Shown one piece after another: positions 1 through 5,765 of a stretch of DNA of 5,765 nt. Made by a program: the position numbers and the translations under genes. The notes below the pieces were generated by a model. It was not told the origin of the DNA and ran no database searches. It worked only from the letters and a program-made list of their open reading frames with translations. The DNA comes from Betaproteobacteria bacterium (GTDB lineage Bacteria > Pseudomonadota > Gammaproteobacteria > Burkholderiales > SG8-41): contig JAJTHX010000286.1 of assembly GCA_021300125.1 (NCBI GenBank), positions 1-5,765 of the forward strand, in the 5' to 3' direction. The first letter of the stretch is position 1. Each line of letters starts with the position of its first letter.

Positions 1-178
1 CCGCCTGCAGTGACTGCTGGAGCTCGATCTCTGCGTAGTAATGAAGGCCGACCCAGAGGCTCAGGATCAGGAATGCGGCAATACCCACCACGGAGTATTC
101 ATGATGGTGGAACGCGACTGAGGTGTGGGCGGCGGCCTGTGCCGCAGCTTCCTGAGCAGCGAGAGCCTGGGTGCTCAT
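1..178 (-). CDS. N-terminus of a membrane-anchored protein, third gene of the signalling operon (partial)
   Basis: Only the first 59 codons are inside the window; the gene continues past base 1. The ATG overlaps the stop codon of the response regulator (ATGA at 178-175), and a good Shine-Dalgarno, AAGGA at 189-185, lies six bases upstream of it, which fixes the start. Residues 1-20 are rich in Ala and Gln, and a His triplet occupies 24-26. Residues about 29-48 (SVVGIAAFLILSLWVGLHYY) form one hydrophobic, probably membrane-spanning helix. An amphipathic stretch with Glu and Gln follows. This resembles the N-terminus of many sensor proteins with an extracytoplasmic domain after the first helix, but no domain is visible, so that identity is inference. 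Translational coupling to the regulator suggests it acts in the same pathway, perhaps as a sensor or second kinase. It could instead be an unrelated membrane protein. Confidence 0.72.
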   Translation of the reverse strand, partial: MSTQALAAQEAAAQAAAHTSVAFHHHEYSVVGIAAFLILSLWVGLHYYAEIELQQSLQA

Positions 179-843
179 GGGAGATCCTTCGGCTTCGGGT
201 CTGAGGTGGAATCTCCGGACAGTCCCTGCTGCATCGCGTAGCGCGCGATTTCGACGTTGTTTGCAAGTCCCATTTTGCCGAGCACGCGGCTGCGGTAAAC
301 GCTGACCGTCTTGGGGCTGAGTGCCATGGATTCCGCGATTGCAGAAAGCCGCATGCCCGCGGCAATCATGCGGAAGACCTGGAATTCCCTGGCGGTGAGC
401 TTTTCGTGGGGCTGCTCGGCGGTCTCGCCGGATACCGCCGCTGCCAGTGCTTCCGATACCTCGGCGCTGATGAACCGGCGGCCCGAAGCCACACGCCGCA
501 CGGCTTCTACCAGTTGTTCAGGGGCTGCAGCCTTGTTGAGATAGCCCGAAGCCCCCGCCCGCAGCGCACGCACGGCATAAAGGCTTTCGGGGTGGCTGCT
601 CAGCACCAGGGCCGCCATGTGCGGCATTTCCCGGCGCAGCAGGGCGATGGACTCGATGCCGTCGCGGCCGGGCATCTCGATGTCGATCAACAGGACGTCG
701 CAGGGCCGCGCCTGCAGCTGCTGGCGCAGGCTGCCATGATTCCTGGCATCCACCACGACCTCGATGTCCTCGGCCTGACCCAGCAGCAGGGCCAGTCCCC
801 GGCGAACCAGGTCATGATCATCGCAGAGCGCAACACGGATCAT
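175..843 (-). CDS. NarL/LuxR-family DNA-binding response regulator
   Basis: This 222-residue two-domain regulator has the usual length of the NarL/UvrY/BvgA type. The receiver spans about residues 2-118: acidic pair D8/D9, phospho-acceptor D54 in the strand LLID, switch residue S82 or S83, and conserved K104 in YLNK. The LuxR-type helix-turn-helix spans about 149-208; it begins LTAREFQVFRMIAAG and has the recognition region LSPKTVSVYRSRVLGKMG. The protein is cytoplasmic and is expected to bind promoter DNA as a dimer when D54 is phosphorylated. Its ATG shares the ATGA with the stop of the hybrid kinase upstream. A GGAAAG at 856-851, seven bases before the ATG, is a plausible ribosome site. 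Direct coupling to a kinase that carries its own Hpt makes it the probable end acceptor of that relay (inference). Its target genes and a specific gene name cannot be told from sequence. The C-terminal tail after the HTH is short and polar. Confidence 0.96.
   Translation of the reverse strand: MIRVALCDDHDLVRRGLALLLGQAEDIEVVVDARNHGSLRQQLQARPCDVLLIDIEMPGRDGIESIALLRREMPHMAALVLSSHPESLYAVRALRAGASGYLNKAAAPEQLVEAVRRVASGRRFISAEVSEALAAAVSGETAEQPHEKLTAREFQVFRMIAAGMRLSAIAESMALSPKTVSVYRSRVLGKMGLANNVEIARYAMQQGLSGDSTSDPKPKDLP
185..189 (-). promoter_or_regulatory. Shine-Dalgarno AAGGA of the third operon gene
   Basis: On the minus strand AAGGA lies six bases before the ATG at 178, inside the last codons of the response regulator. 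It supports the reality of the short open frame that runs off the window edge. Confidence 0.6.
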
Positions 844-3668
844 CGAGCGGCTTTCCGTGAGGCGACGCCCATGCTGCCGCGTATAGCCAATTCCAGGCGC
901 GAGGTTTCGTGCTCCAGTTCGGTTCGCAGTGCGGCGACCCCGGCGAGCTGGCCGCTGCGCGCCAGTGTCTCCATGCGCTCGGATGTTGCAGCCAGCGGCG
1001 CGGCCCCGATCATGCGGGCCGCGCCCTTGATTCGATGGGTGGTGCGTACGATCTGCTCGGTTTCATCCCGGGCAAGCGCAAGGTCGAGTGCGGCGAGATC
1101 GCTGGCGTGTTCGCTCAGGAACTGGCCGAGGATTTCATCGCGCAGCCCGGCGTTGCCCTGGACATAGGGTTCCAGTGCTTCCGGGTCCAGGGTGTTTCCG
1201 TTTTCGAGTCGGGTCGCTTGCCCGGCCTGGGCGTTGTGGGTGGCATCTGTCGCGACGTTGCCGCGCAGCCAGCGGGCGATTTTCTCGCCCAGGGATTGCA
1301 GCGTGATCGGTTTGGGCAGGTAGTCATTCATCCCTGCCTCGAAGCACAATGTCGCGTCGCTGCTCAGCGCATTGGCCGTGCAGGCGATGACCGGAATCGC
1401 GCGGGGGCTGCCTGCGGCAGCTTCGCGGGAGCGGATTTCCCGGGTCAGCTGATAACCATCCATGTTGGGCATGTGACAGTCGGTAAGCACCAGATCGTAG
1501 GGGCGTTCTTCAAGGCGGGCCAGTGCCTCAACACCATCGCCCGCCAGATCGCAGCGATAGCCGAGCAGCGAGACCTGGCGCTGCAGCAGGACGCGGTTGA
1601 CCGGGTGGTCTTCTACCACCAGGATCAGCGGCTCCTTGGCGGCCTTTTCCCTGTACGGTACTGCGGCAACTGCTGCGTGGCGCTGCTCCATTTGCTGGCG
1701 GATGGCATCTGCGCCGGTGATGGCCAGACGCAAAATGCAGGTGACCTGGGTGCCCTCTCCGGGAATGCTGTGCAGTTCGGCAGAGCCGCCCATCATTTCC
1801 GCGAGCCGGCGGCAGATGGACAAACCCAGTCCGGTGCCGCCGAGGCGCCGCGCGGCTTCGGATTCGCCCTGAACGAAAGGTCGGAACAGGCGGGCCTGCT
1901 GCTCGGGTGCGATGCCCGGGCCAGTGTCCGATACCCGGATGCGGATCACATCGATTTCGGTGTTGCCGTTCACGCGTGTCAGTTCCATGATGACCGAGCC
2001 GCGTTCGGTGAACTTGATCGCGTTCGACAGCAGGTTGTTGATGATCTGGGTGATACGCAGGCCGTCGCCGACATGGGCGCGGGTGTCGAGCAAGGGATCG
2101 ACGGTGCAGCGCAGTAACAGGCCTTTGCGTGCCGCCAGTTCCTGATGCACGGTCACAGCGCAGTCGGCGAGATAGCGCAGCGAAAGCGGTTCCGGTTCGA
2201 TGCTGAGCTGACCGGCCTCTATCTTCGAAAAATCGAGGATGTCGTCGATCAGACGCAACAGCGAGGTCGCGGAACTTCTGGCCAGCGACAGCGACTCGCG
2301 CTGTTCAAGGTCGAGCCTTGTCAGCTCCAGCAGTTCGAGCATGCCCAGCACGCCGTTCATCGGTGTGCGGATTTCGTGGCTCATGGTCGCAAGGAATCCG
2401 CTCTTGGCACGGTTGGCCGCGTCGGCCGCCTCCTTGGCCACCTGCAGCTGCTGGGCGAGCAGCCGCAGTTCGGTCACGTCGGCGAGCGCGAACAGGATTT
2501 CCGAAGAGCCGGGAATAACCGGACGCGCCGCGGCCGAAACCCAGAGACGGCTGCCGTCGCCCCTGCAGAGTTCAAGCTCGCCGTTGAAGCCCTGTTCGCT
2601 GCGGAGCGCTGCCTCAATCTGTGACTTCGCCTGCCGCCAGCCGCCATCGTTGCAAAACAGGCTGGAAAGAGGCGGGGTGGCATTGGCATCCAGGCCGAAC
2701 ATCCGGATCATTGCCGCGTTGCAGCGGCCGATGGCCCAGTCGCTGACCACGGCGATTGCTGCCGGTGTGGTGTCCAGCAGGGCGTCGCTTTGCACCAGCG
2801 CAAGGCGCAGGGATTCTTCCACCGTTTTGCGCCGGGTGATGTCGAGGATGGTGCCGCTCATGCGCTGGGCTCGGCCCTGATCGTCTCGCACGGTAACCTG
2901 CCCGCGGGAGAGGACCCAGGCCCAGCTGCCGTCGGCGCGGCGCACGCGGTGTTCTGAAACGTAGTCGTCCTGCAGACCCTTGACGCATTCGCGGGCCTGC
3001 TCCAGTGTCAGCGCAAGGTCATCCGGATGCACGCGCGCCATCAGGGCCTGCAGCGTGATTCTGGTTTCCCCGTCGGGTTCACCGATCAGCTGCAGCCAGC
3101 GGTCGGAGAGATGCACGCTGCTGCTGGCAAGGTCGCAGTCCCAGAGTGCGAGGCCTGATCCGGCCAGTGCGAGTTCGAGCCTTTCCCGCGAGTGCTCCGA
3201 GGCCCGTTCCGCAGATTTTCGCGCGGAGATGTCGCGCGAGCTGCCGACGGTGCCGATCACGTGGCCGCTGTCGTCGAATGCGGGCGCCTTGACGATCTCC
3301 ACCCAGTATTCCTCGTCATTGACGCGGATCATGGATTCGTAGCGAACGGGCTCCCGGGTCGCCATCACCTGCAGGTCTTCCTCGCGCAGCTGGTGCGCCT
3401 TTTCGGCGGGATAAATGTCGAAATCACTCAAGCCCACCGCTGCCTCGGGGGCGATGCGGTAGCGTTCGGCGAAGGCGCGGTTGACCATGGTCAGCCGGCT
3501 GTCGCAGTCCTTGATCCACATCACGTCCGGCAGGCTGTCGAGCAACGCACGCTGGGCGGCAGCCAGATGCTGGCCAGTCTGCTGGACGGCGGCAGGGGCG
3601 GCTGCCTTCGGCCGCGGGGTACGGGTCGGGCGCGCGGCCCGCGGGCTGGGTCGGGAGTGGACGGCCAT
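840..3668 (-). CDS. Soluble hybrid sensor histidine kinase, PAS-PAS-PAS-HisKA-HATPase-REC-Hpt
   Basis: The 942-residue protein holds a complete multistep phosphorelay. After a Pro/Ala/Arg-rich tail (1-35) come three PAS domains: about 42-150, 163-280 (PAS_3-like, with HPDD at 214-217 and the closing DITRRK) and 288-400. A short helical linker (400-422) leads to HisKA, with phospho-acceptor H431 in [10 protein letters not shown]. The ATPase domain shows the N box around N545/N549, G1 DTGPGI at 581-586, the F box LFRPF at 594-598, and G2 GGTGLGLSI at 610-618. The receiver (680-797) has E686/D687, acceptor D730, T764 and K786. The C-terminal Hpt (about 820-930) has H878 in [13 protein letters not shown]. 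No membrane helix is seen, so the kinase is cytoplasmic and senses through PAS; the ligand is unknown. The relay order resembles BarA/EvgS-type kinases, but those are membrane proteins. The ATG at 3668 is the first in the frame and is preceded by a modest GGGG. The stop overlaps the regulator start. Confidence 0.97.
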   Translation of the reverse strand: MAVHSRPSPRAARPTRTPRPKAAAPAAVQQTGQHLAAAQRALLDSLPDVMWIKDCDSRLTMVNRAFAERYRIAPEAAVGLSDFDIYPAEKAHQLREEDLQVMATREPVRYESMIRVNDEEYWVEIVKAPAFDDSGHVIGTVGSSRDISARKSAERASEHSRERLELALAGSGLALWDCDLASSSVHLSDRWLQLIGEPDGETRITLQALMARVHPDDLALTLEQARECVKGLQDDYVSEHRVRRADGSWAWVLSRGQVTVRDDQGRAQRMSGTILDITRRKTVEESLRLALVQSDALLDTTPAAIAVVSDWAIGRCNAAMIRMFGLDANATPPLSSLFCNDGGWRQAKSQIEAALRSEQGFNGELELCRGDGSRLWVSAAARPVIPGSSEILFALADVTELRLLAQQLQVAKEAADAANRAKSGFLATMSHEIRTPMNGVLGMLELLELTRLDLEQRESLSLARSSATSLLRLIDDILDFSKIEAGQLSIEPEPLSLRYLADCAVTVHQELAARKGLLLRCTVDPLLDTRAHVGDGLRITQIINNLLSNAIKFTERGSVIMELTRVNGNTEIDVIRIRVSDTGPGIAPEQQARLFRPFVQGESEAARRLGGTGLGLSICRRLAEMMGGSAELHSIPGEGTQVTCILRLAITGADAIRQQMEQRHAAVAAVPYREKAAKEPLILVVEDHPVNRVLLQRQVSLLGYRCDLAGDGVEALARLEERPYDLVLTDCHMPNMDGYQLTREIRSREAAAGSPRAIPVIACTANALSSDATLCFEAGMNDYLPKPITLQSLGEKIARWLRGNVATDATHNAQAGQATRLENGNTLDPEALEPYVQGNAGLRDEILGQFLSEHASDLAALDLALARDETEQIVRTTHRIKGAARMIGAAPLAATSERMETLARSGQLAGVAALRTELEHETSRLELAIRGSMGVASRKAAR

Positions 3669-3677
3669 ATACCCCGA

Positions 3678-3683
3678 ATTCTA
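3678..3683 (-). promoter_or_regulatory. Possible -10 element (TAGAAT) just before the hybrid kinase
   Basis: On the minus strand TAGAAT matches the TATAAT consensus at five of six positions and ends ten bases before the kinase ATG. No convincing -35 hexamer lies 16-18 bases upstream. If used, transcription would begin only a few bases before the start codon, giving a nearly leaderless message. The kinase may instead be read from the suhB promoter. Confidence 0.22.
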
Positions 3684-3730
3684 ATCTGCAGGCAAGCCCG
3701 GGGCATCTCTGAATATGCAGCCGATCTCCG

Positions 3731-3749
3731 CGGCAAATCCGTTTTGCCG
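3731..3749. repeat. Inverted repeat in the suhB-kinase gap
   Basis: CGGCAAA at 3731-3737 is mirrored exactly by TTTGCCG at 3743-3749, with a five-base loop. It lies 57 bases past the suhB stop on the minus strand. A run of T does not follow on either strand, so it is not a textbook intrinsic terminator. It could be a weak pause hairpin, a processing site or a binding site. The remaining 138-base gap (3669-3806) shows several GCCGG runs and nothing else I can support. Confidence 0.4.
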
Positions 3750-3806
3750 GCCCGGCGGCGTGACTTAACGCACAGTATCCAAGGCCGGCGGGAGCGGCGG
3801 GGAGCT

Positions 3807-4604
3807 TCAGTCGCGCAGGGCGGCGGTCAGGTGCGGCGCGATCAGCGGCAGCAACTGGGCAAAGATTTTCGGATTGCCGGCGACGATGTTGCCCGAGTCC
3901 AGATAGCCCTCGTTGCCCTGCAGGTTGCCGACCAGGCCGCCCGCCTCGTTGATGAGCAGGCTGCCTGCGGCGATGTCCCATTTGCTCAGGCCCAGTTCCC
4001 AGAAGCCGTCGAGGCGGCCGGCCGCCACCCAGGCCAGGTCGAGTGCGGCGGAGCCGGGCCGGCGCAGGCCGGCGCTGTTGCGAATGATGTCGCGCATCAT
4101 GCCGAGGTAAGACTCCAGGTGGTCAAGCTGGCGGTAGGGAAAACCGGTGCCGATGAGCGCGGTCTGGATGTGCGGCCGCTTGCTGACACGCAGCCGCGAT
4201 TCGTTGAAGAAGGCGCCCCGACCCTTGGTTGCGGTGAACAGGTCATTGCGCACGGGGTCGTACACCACGGCCTGGGTAATCACGCCTTTATGTGCCAGCG
4301 CGATCGAGATTGCATACTGGGGAAAGCCGTGCAGGAAGTTGGTGGTGCCGTCGAGCGGATCGATGATCCACTGGAATTCCGAGCTGCCGGAGCTGCCGGA
4401 CTCCTCTGCTAGAATCGCATGACCCGGGTAGGCCTCGCGCAACGTGCGGATGATGGCCTGTTCGGCCTCGCGATCCACCTCCGAAACGAAATCCTTCGCC
4501 GCCTTTTCCTTGACCGCAATGACATCCAGGTTGCGGCTGGCCCGGTTGATGATGCCGCCGGCGCGGCGCGCGGCCTTGACCGCGATGTTGAGCATGGGAT
4601 GCAT
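3807..4604 (-). CDS. suhB: Inositol-1-monophosphatase family protein SuhB
   Basis: The protein has 265 residues, matching E. coli SuhB (267). It hydrolyses myo-inositol phosphates with Mg2+; in E. coli it is also a factor in the rRNA antitermination complex with Nus proteins. Metal and catalytic motifs of the family are intact: E67/E68 in [14 protein letters not shown] at 82-90 (D82, D85), and the second signature [15 protein letters not shown] at 209-223 with D210. [20 protein letters not shown] (184-203) is also typical. The frame stays open upstream to 4820, but the start MHPMLNIA at 4604 is the family's own N-terminus, and the extension would run into trmJ on the other strand, so 4604 is chosen. 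No clear Shine-Dalgarno precedes it. The gene is divergent from trmJ, as in E. coli. The kinase operon lies 138 bases downstream on the same strand, so read-through is possible. Confidence 0.97.
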   Translation of the reverse strand: MHPMLNIAVKAARRAGGIINRASRNLDVIAVKEKAAKDFVSEVDREAEQAIIRTLREAYPGHAILAEESGSSGSSEFQWIIDPLDGTTNFLHGFPQYAISIALAHKGVITQAVVYDPVRNDLFTATKGRGAFFNESRLRVSKRPHIQTALIGTGFPYRQLDHLESYLGMMRDIIRNSAGLRRPGSAALDLAWVAAGRLDGFWELGLSKWDIAAGSLLINEAGGLVGNLQGNEGYLDSGNIVAGNPKIFAQLLPLIAPHLTAALRD

Positions 4605-4646
4605 GATGGCTGCTGGTGGTGTTCGTGTTCGGCGGATTGGAAAAGA

Positions 4647-4659
4647 GCGGTAAAACCGC
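4647..4659. repeat. Small inverted repeat in the suhB/trmJ divergent spacer
   Basis: GCGGT at 4647-4651 and ACCGC at 4655-4659 are perfect mirror arms around AAA. It could form a tight five-pair hairpin or be a small operator half-site pair. It abuts a second, stronger GC hairpin. It is short enough to occur by chance in GC-rich DNA. Confidence 0.3.
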
Positions 4660-4676
4660 GCCGCTGCAGGCGGCGC
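4658..4676 (+). repeat. GC-rich hairpin just upstream of trmJ
   Basis: GCGCCGC at 4658-4664 pairs fully with GCGGCGC at 4670-4676 around a five-base loop. It ends 19 bases before the GTG chosen for trmJ, so if it is transcribed it forms part of the trmJ leader. It could lower translation or act as a protein site. It overlaps the preceding 13-base repeat by two bases, so the two hairpins cannot both be fully paired. Confidence 0.4.
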
Positions 4677-4688
4677 TGACTGGGACCT

Positions 4689-4718
4689 ATTGTACGTGAA
4701 CCTGCCCGATCCGCTCAA
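4689..4718 (-). promoter_or_regulatory. Candidate sigma-70 promoter of suhB
   Basis: On the minus strand, TTGAGC (4718-4713) is followed after 18 bases by TACAAT (4694-4689), a five-of-six match to the -10 consensus. Transcription would start near 4682 and give suhB a leader of roughly 78 bases. The promoter lies across the trmJ start codon region, so expression of the two divergent genes may interfere. Only sequence resemblance supports it. Confidence 0.4.
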
Positions 4719-5442
4719 AAACATCCGCATCGTGATGTGCACGACCGCGCATCCGGGCAACATCGGATCGGCGGCGCGTGCCATGCGCACCATGGGCATC
4801 ACCGACCTCGCGCTGGTCAATCCGAAGCGTTATCCCCATCCCGAGTCGCAGTGGTTTGCCGCGGGCGCGATGGATGTGCTCGATGCGGCGCGTGTCTGCT
4901 GCTCGCTCGACGAGGCGCTTGCGGGAGTGTCTTTTGCCGTGGCCTGCACCGCGCGCCGGCGCGACATCGCAACGCCGATGGTGGATGCGCGCGCGGCTGC
5001 GCTGGAAGGCGCGGGGCTTGCGCGGGTGCAGAAGGTGGCATTCGTCTTTGGCAACGAGACCTACGGCCTTACCAACGAGGAAGTCAGCCGTTGCAATCTG
5101 CTGGCGAGCATCCCGGTGGATCCTGAATTCTTTTCGCTCAACGTCGCCGCCGCGGTGCAGGTGTTCTGCTATGAGCTGCGTATGGCCTGTGGCGGCGCCT
5201 TGCCGGCGGAGCGCCCGCCGCAACTGGCTGCATTGTCCGAAGTCGAGGCCTTCTACGGCCATCTTGAAAGCACGCTGGTGGAAACCGGTTTCCACGACCC
5301 GCGCCAGCCGCGCAAGCTGATGCAGCGGCTGCGCCGGCTGTTCGGCCGGGTCCGGCTGCACACCGAGGAGGTCAACATCCTGCGTGGCATCCTCAGCAGC
5401 CTGGTCCGCCCGAAGTCCCGAACTCGCGGCACTGAATCCTAG
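4696..5442 (+). CDS. trmJ: tRNA (cytidine/uridine-2'-O-)-methyltransferase TrmJ
   Basis: This SPOUT-class enzyme uses S-adenosylmethionine to 2'-O-methylate position 32 of tRNAs. Length (248 residues from the chosen start) agrees with E. coli TrmJ (about 246). Three SpoU motifs are visible: motif 1 with [12 protein letters not shown] at 19-30 (R28 matches the conserved catalytic Arg), motif 2 with [14 protein letters not shown] at 116-129, and motif 3 with [17 protein letters not shown] at 140-156, which forms the knot. The C-terminal extension [14 protein letters not shown], then [11 protein letters not shown] and NILRGILSS, is specific to TrmJ rather than TrmH or TrmL. Motif 2 has GNE where E. 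coli has GRE. There is no ATG at the right place. GTG at 4696 is chosen because GGGA at 4682-4685 is better spaced for it and the N-terminus then fits relatives; TTG at 4690, two codons earlier, is the alternative. It diverges from suhB, and cysE follows after 108 bases. Confidence 0.95.
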   Translation: MNLPDPLKNIRIVMCTTAHPGNIGSAARAMRTMGITDLALVNPKRYPHPESQWFAAGAMDVLDAARVCCSLDEALAGVSFAVACTARRRDIATPMVDARAAALEGAGLARVQKVAFVFGNETYGLTNEEVSRCNLLASIPVDPEFFSLNVAAAVQVFCYELRMACGGALPAERPPQLAALSEVEAFYGHLESTLVETGFHDPRQPRKLMQRLRRLFGRVRLHTEEVNILRGILSSLVRPKSRTRGTES

Positions 5443-5461
5443 TCTTTCAGTAATCCATTGT

Positions 5462-5502
5462 TTTTAATGAACTTTAGTTTCATTTTCTAAAGTTGATTAA
5501 AA
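5462..5502. repeat. AT-rich near-perfect 16-base-arm palindrome upstream of cysE
   Basis: The left arm TTTTAATGAACTTTAG (5462-5477) and right arm CTAAAGTTGATTAAAA (5487-5502) are inverted copies with one mismatch (G5469 against G5495), separated by nine bases. The surrounding 61 bases (5443-5503) are only about one-fifth G+C in a GC-rich window. The structure begins 20 bases after the trmJ stop and ends 48 bases before cysE. The stem has little GC, so a terminator is not the first choice, although a T run flanks the left arm and could serve a minus-strand transcript. A dimeric regulator's operator at the cysE promoter, or an RNA hairpin at the trmJ 3' end, are the alternatives. Confidence 0.7.
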
Positions 5503-5503
5503 T
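5498..5503 (+). promoter_or_regulatory. Possible -10 element (TAAAAT) for cysE
   Basis: TAAAAT matches TATAAT at five of six positions and overlaps the right arm of the palindrome. No good -35 is present at 16-18 bases (TAGTTT at 17), so an activator, an AT-rich UP-type element, or no promoter at all remain open. A start near 5510 would give cysE a leader of about 40 bases containing the small GCAGC/GCTGC hairpin at 5514-5529. Confidence 0.3.
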
Positions 5504-5550
5504 GCTGGGTCTTGCAGCTTCGTGGCTGCGCCATCAGCTGCCCATCCCCC

Positions 5551-5765
5551 ATGCTTGAACGAATTCGCGAAGAAATTGCTGTCATCTTCGAGCGCGATCC
5601 CGCCGCGCGCAGCCGCTGGGAGGTGGTGACCTGCTACCCTGGTTTCCATGCGCTGCTCGCGCACCGTCTGTCGCATGCCCTGTGGAACGGTAACCTGAAA
5701 TGGCTGGCGCGCTGGCTGGCTCACGGCGCACGCTGGCTGACCGGCATCGAAATCCATCCCGGCGC
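5551..5765 (+). CDS. cysE: Serine O-acetyltransferase CysE, N-terminal part (cut by window end)
   Basis: The first 71 codons are present. The enzyme makes O-acetylserine from L-serine and acetyl-CoA, the committed step of cysteine synthesis, in the cytoplasm. The N-terminal helical region is recognisable: [20 protein letters not shown], then [20 protein letters not shown] at 23-42, and [12 protein letters not shown] at 60-71, which leads into the left-handed beta-helix acetyltransferase fold beyond the window. The start without a long N-terminal domain marks the short form found in Azotobacter, plants' bacterial-like relatives and many Proteobacteria rather than the longer enterobacterial enzyme. 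ATG at 5551 matches the family start, although the six bases before it are C-rich and no Shine-Dalgarno is visible. In several gammaproteobacteria this gene leads into iscR-iscSUA, where it may feed cysteine to Fe-S assembly; that neighbour is not in view. The catalytic His and any feedback tail are outside the window. Confidence 0.95.
   Translation, partial: MLERIREEIAVIFERDPAARSRWEVVTCYPGFHALLAHRLSHALWNGNLKWLARWLAHGARWLTGIEIHPG

Noticed and set aside
909..2117. Plus-strand open frame of 402 codons antisense to the kinase C-terminal half
   Set aside because: The opposite strand encodes ATPase, receiver and Hpt motifs in order; this frame shows no motif and only mirrors codon bias.
3731..3749. 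Intrinsic terminator after suhB
   Set aside because: The hairpin is present but no T run follows on the suhB strand, so I list it only as an inverted repeat.
3192..4412. Long plus-strand open frame (406 codons) antisense to the kinase start and suhB
   Set aside because: It lies opposite two well-supported genes, crosses their intergenic gap, and has no recognisable domain; long antisense frames are usual in GC-rich DNA.
4605..4820. N-terminal extension of suhB by 72 codons
   Set aside because: The family N-terminus MHPMLNIA is at 4604, and the extension would overlap the trmJ coding region on the other strand with no family-like residues.
4687..5361. Minus-strand open frame of 224 codons opposite trmJ
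   Set aside because: It is the shadow of trmJ, whose three SpoU motifs are clear; the shadow is rich in His and Arg and lacks any domain.
5462..5502. Classical Rho-independent terminator of trmJ
   Set aside because: The stem is almost entirely A/T and is followed by AT then GC-rich DNA rather than a T run, unlike a stable intrinsic terminator on the plus strand.
5497..5757. Minus-strand open frame of 86 codons opposite the start of cysE
   Set aside because: The plus strand encodes a clear CysE N-terminus; the minus frame has no recognisable features.

Overview
The window is GC-rich bacterial chromosome, and its gene content and order point to a gammaproteobacterium. The strongest pointer is the block suhB / trmJ / cysE, with suhB and trmJ divergent and cysE following trmJ. 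E. coli has the same suhB-trmJ divergence, and in Azotobacter-type genomes a cysE of this kind sits at the head of the isc iron-sulfur operon. The genus cannot be named from the sequence alone.

Left part (1-3668, minus strand): a signalling operon read right to left. A 942-residue soluble hybrid histidine kinase (three PAS domains, HisKA, HATPase, receiver, Hpt) overlaps by four bases (ATGA) with a 222-residue NarL/LuxR-type response regulator. That gene overlaps by another ATGA with a third gene that leaves the window after 59 codons. The third product starts with a short polar tail and one hydrophobic segment, so it is membrane-anchored. The expected phosphate path is kinase H431 > receiver D730 > Hpt H878 > regulator D54, ending in DNA binding. 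The kinase has no membrane segment, so its input is either cytoplasmic or supplied by the membrane protein encoded last.

Middle (3669-4695): a 138-base gap with a small inverted repeat, then suhB on the minus strand (inositol monophosphatase family). An 91-base divergent spacer separates suhB from trmJ. It contains two adjacent small hairpins, and a plausible suhB promoter overlaps the start of trmJ.

Right part (4696-5765, plus strand): trmJ (tRNA Cm32/Um32 methyltransferase), then a 108-base noncoding gap whose first ~60 bases are very AT-rich. This gap holds the most striking noncoding signal: a 41-base, nearly perfect inverted repeat (15 of 16 positions per arm). After it comes the 5' end of cysE (serine acetyltransferase), cut by the window edge.

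I saw no tRNA, rRNA, CRISPR array, insertion sequence or phage gene. Most of the window is ordinary core and signalling content. The points worth a second look are the cysE-proximal palindrome and the coupled third gene of the signalling operon.
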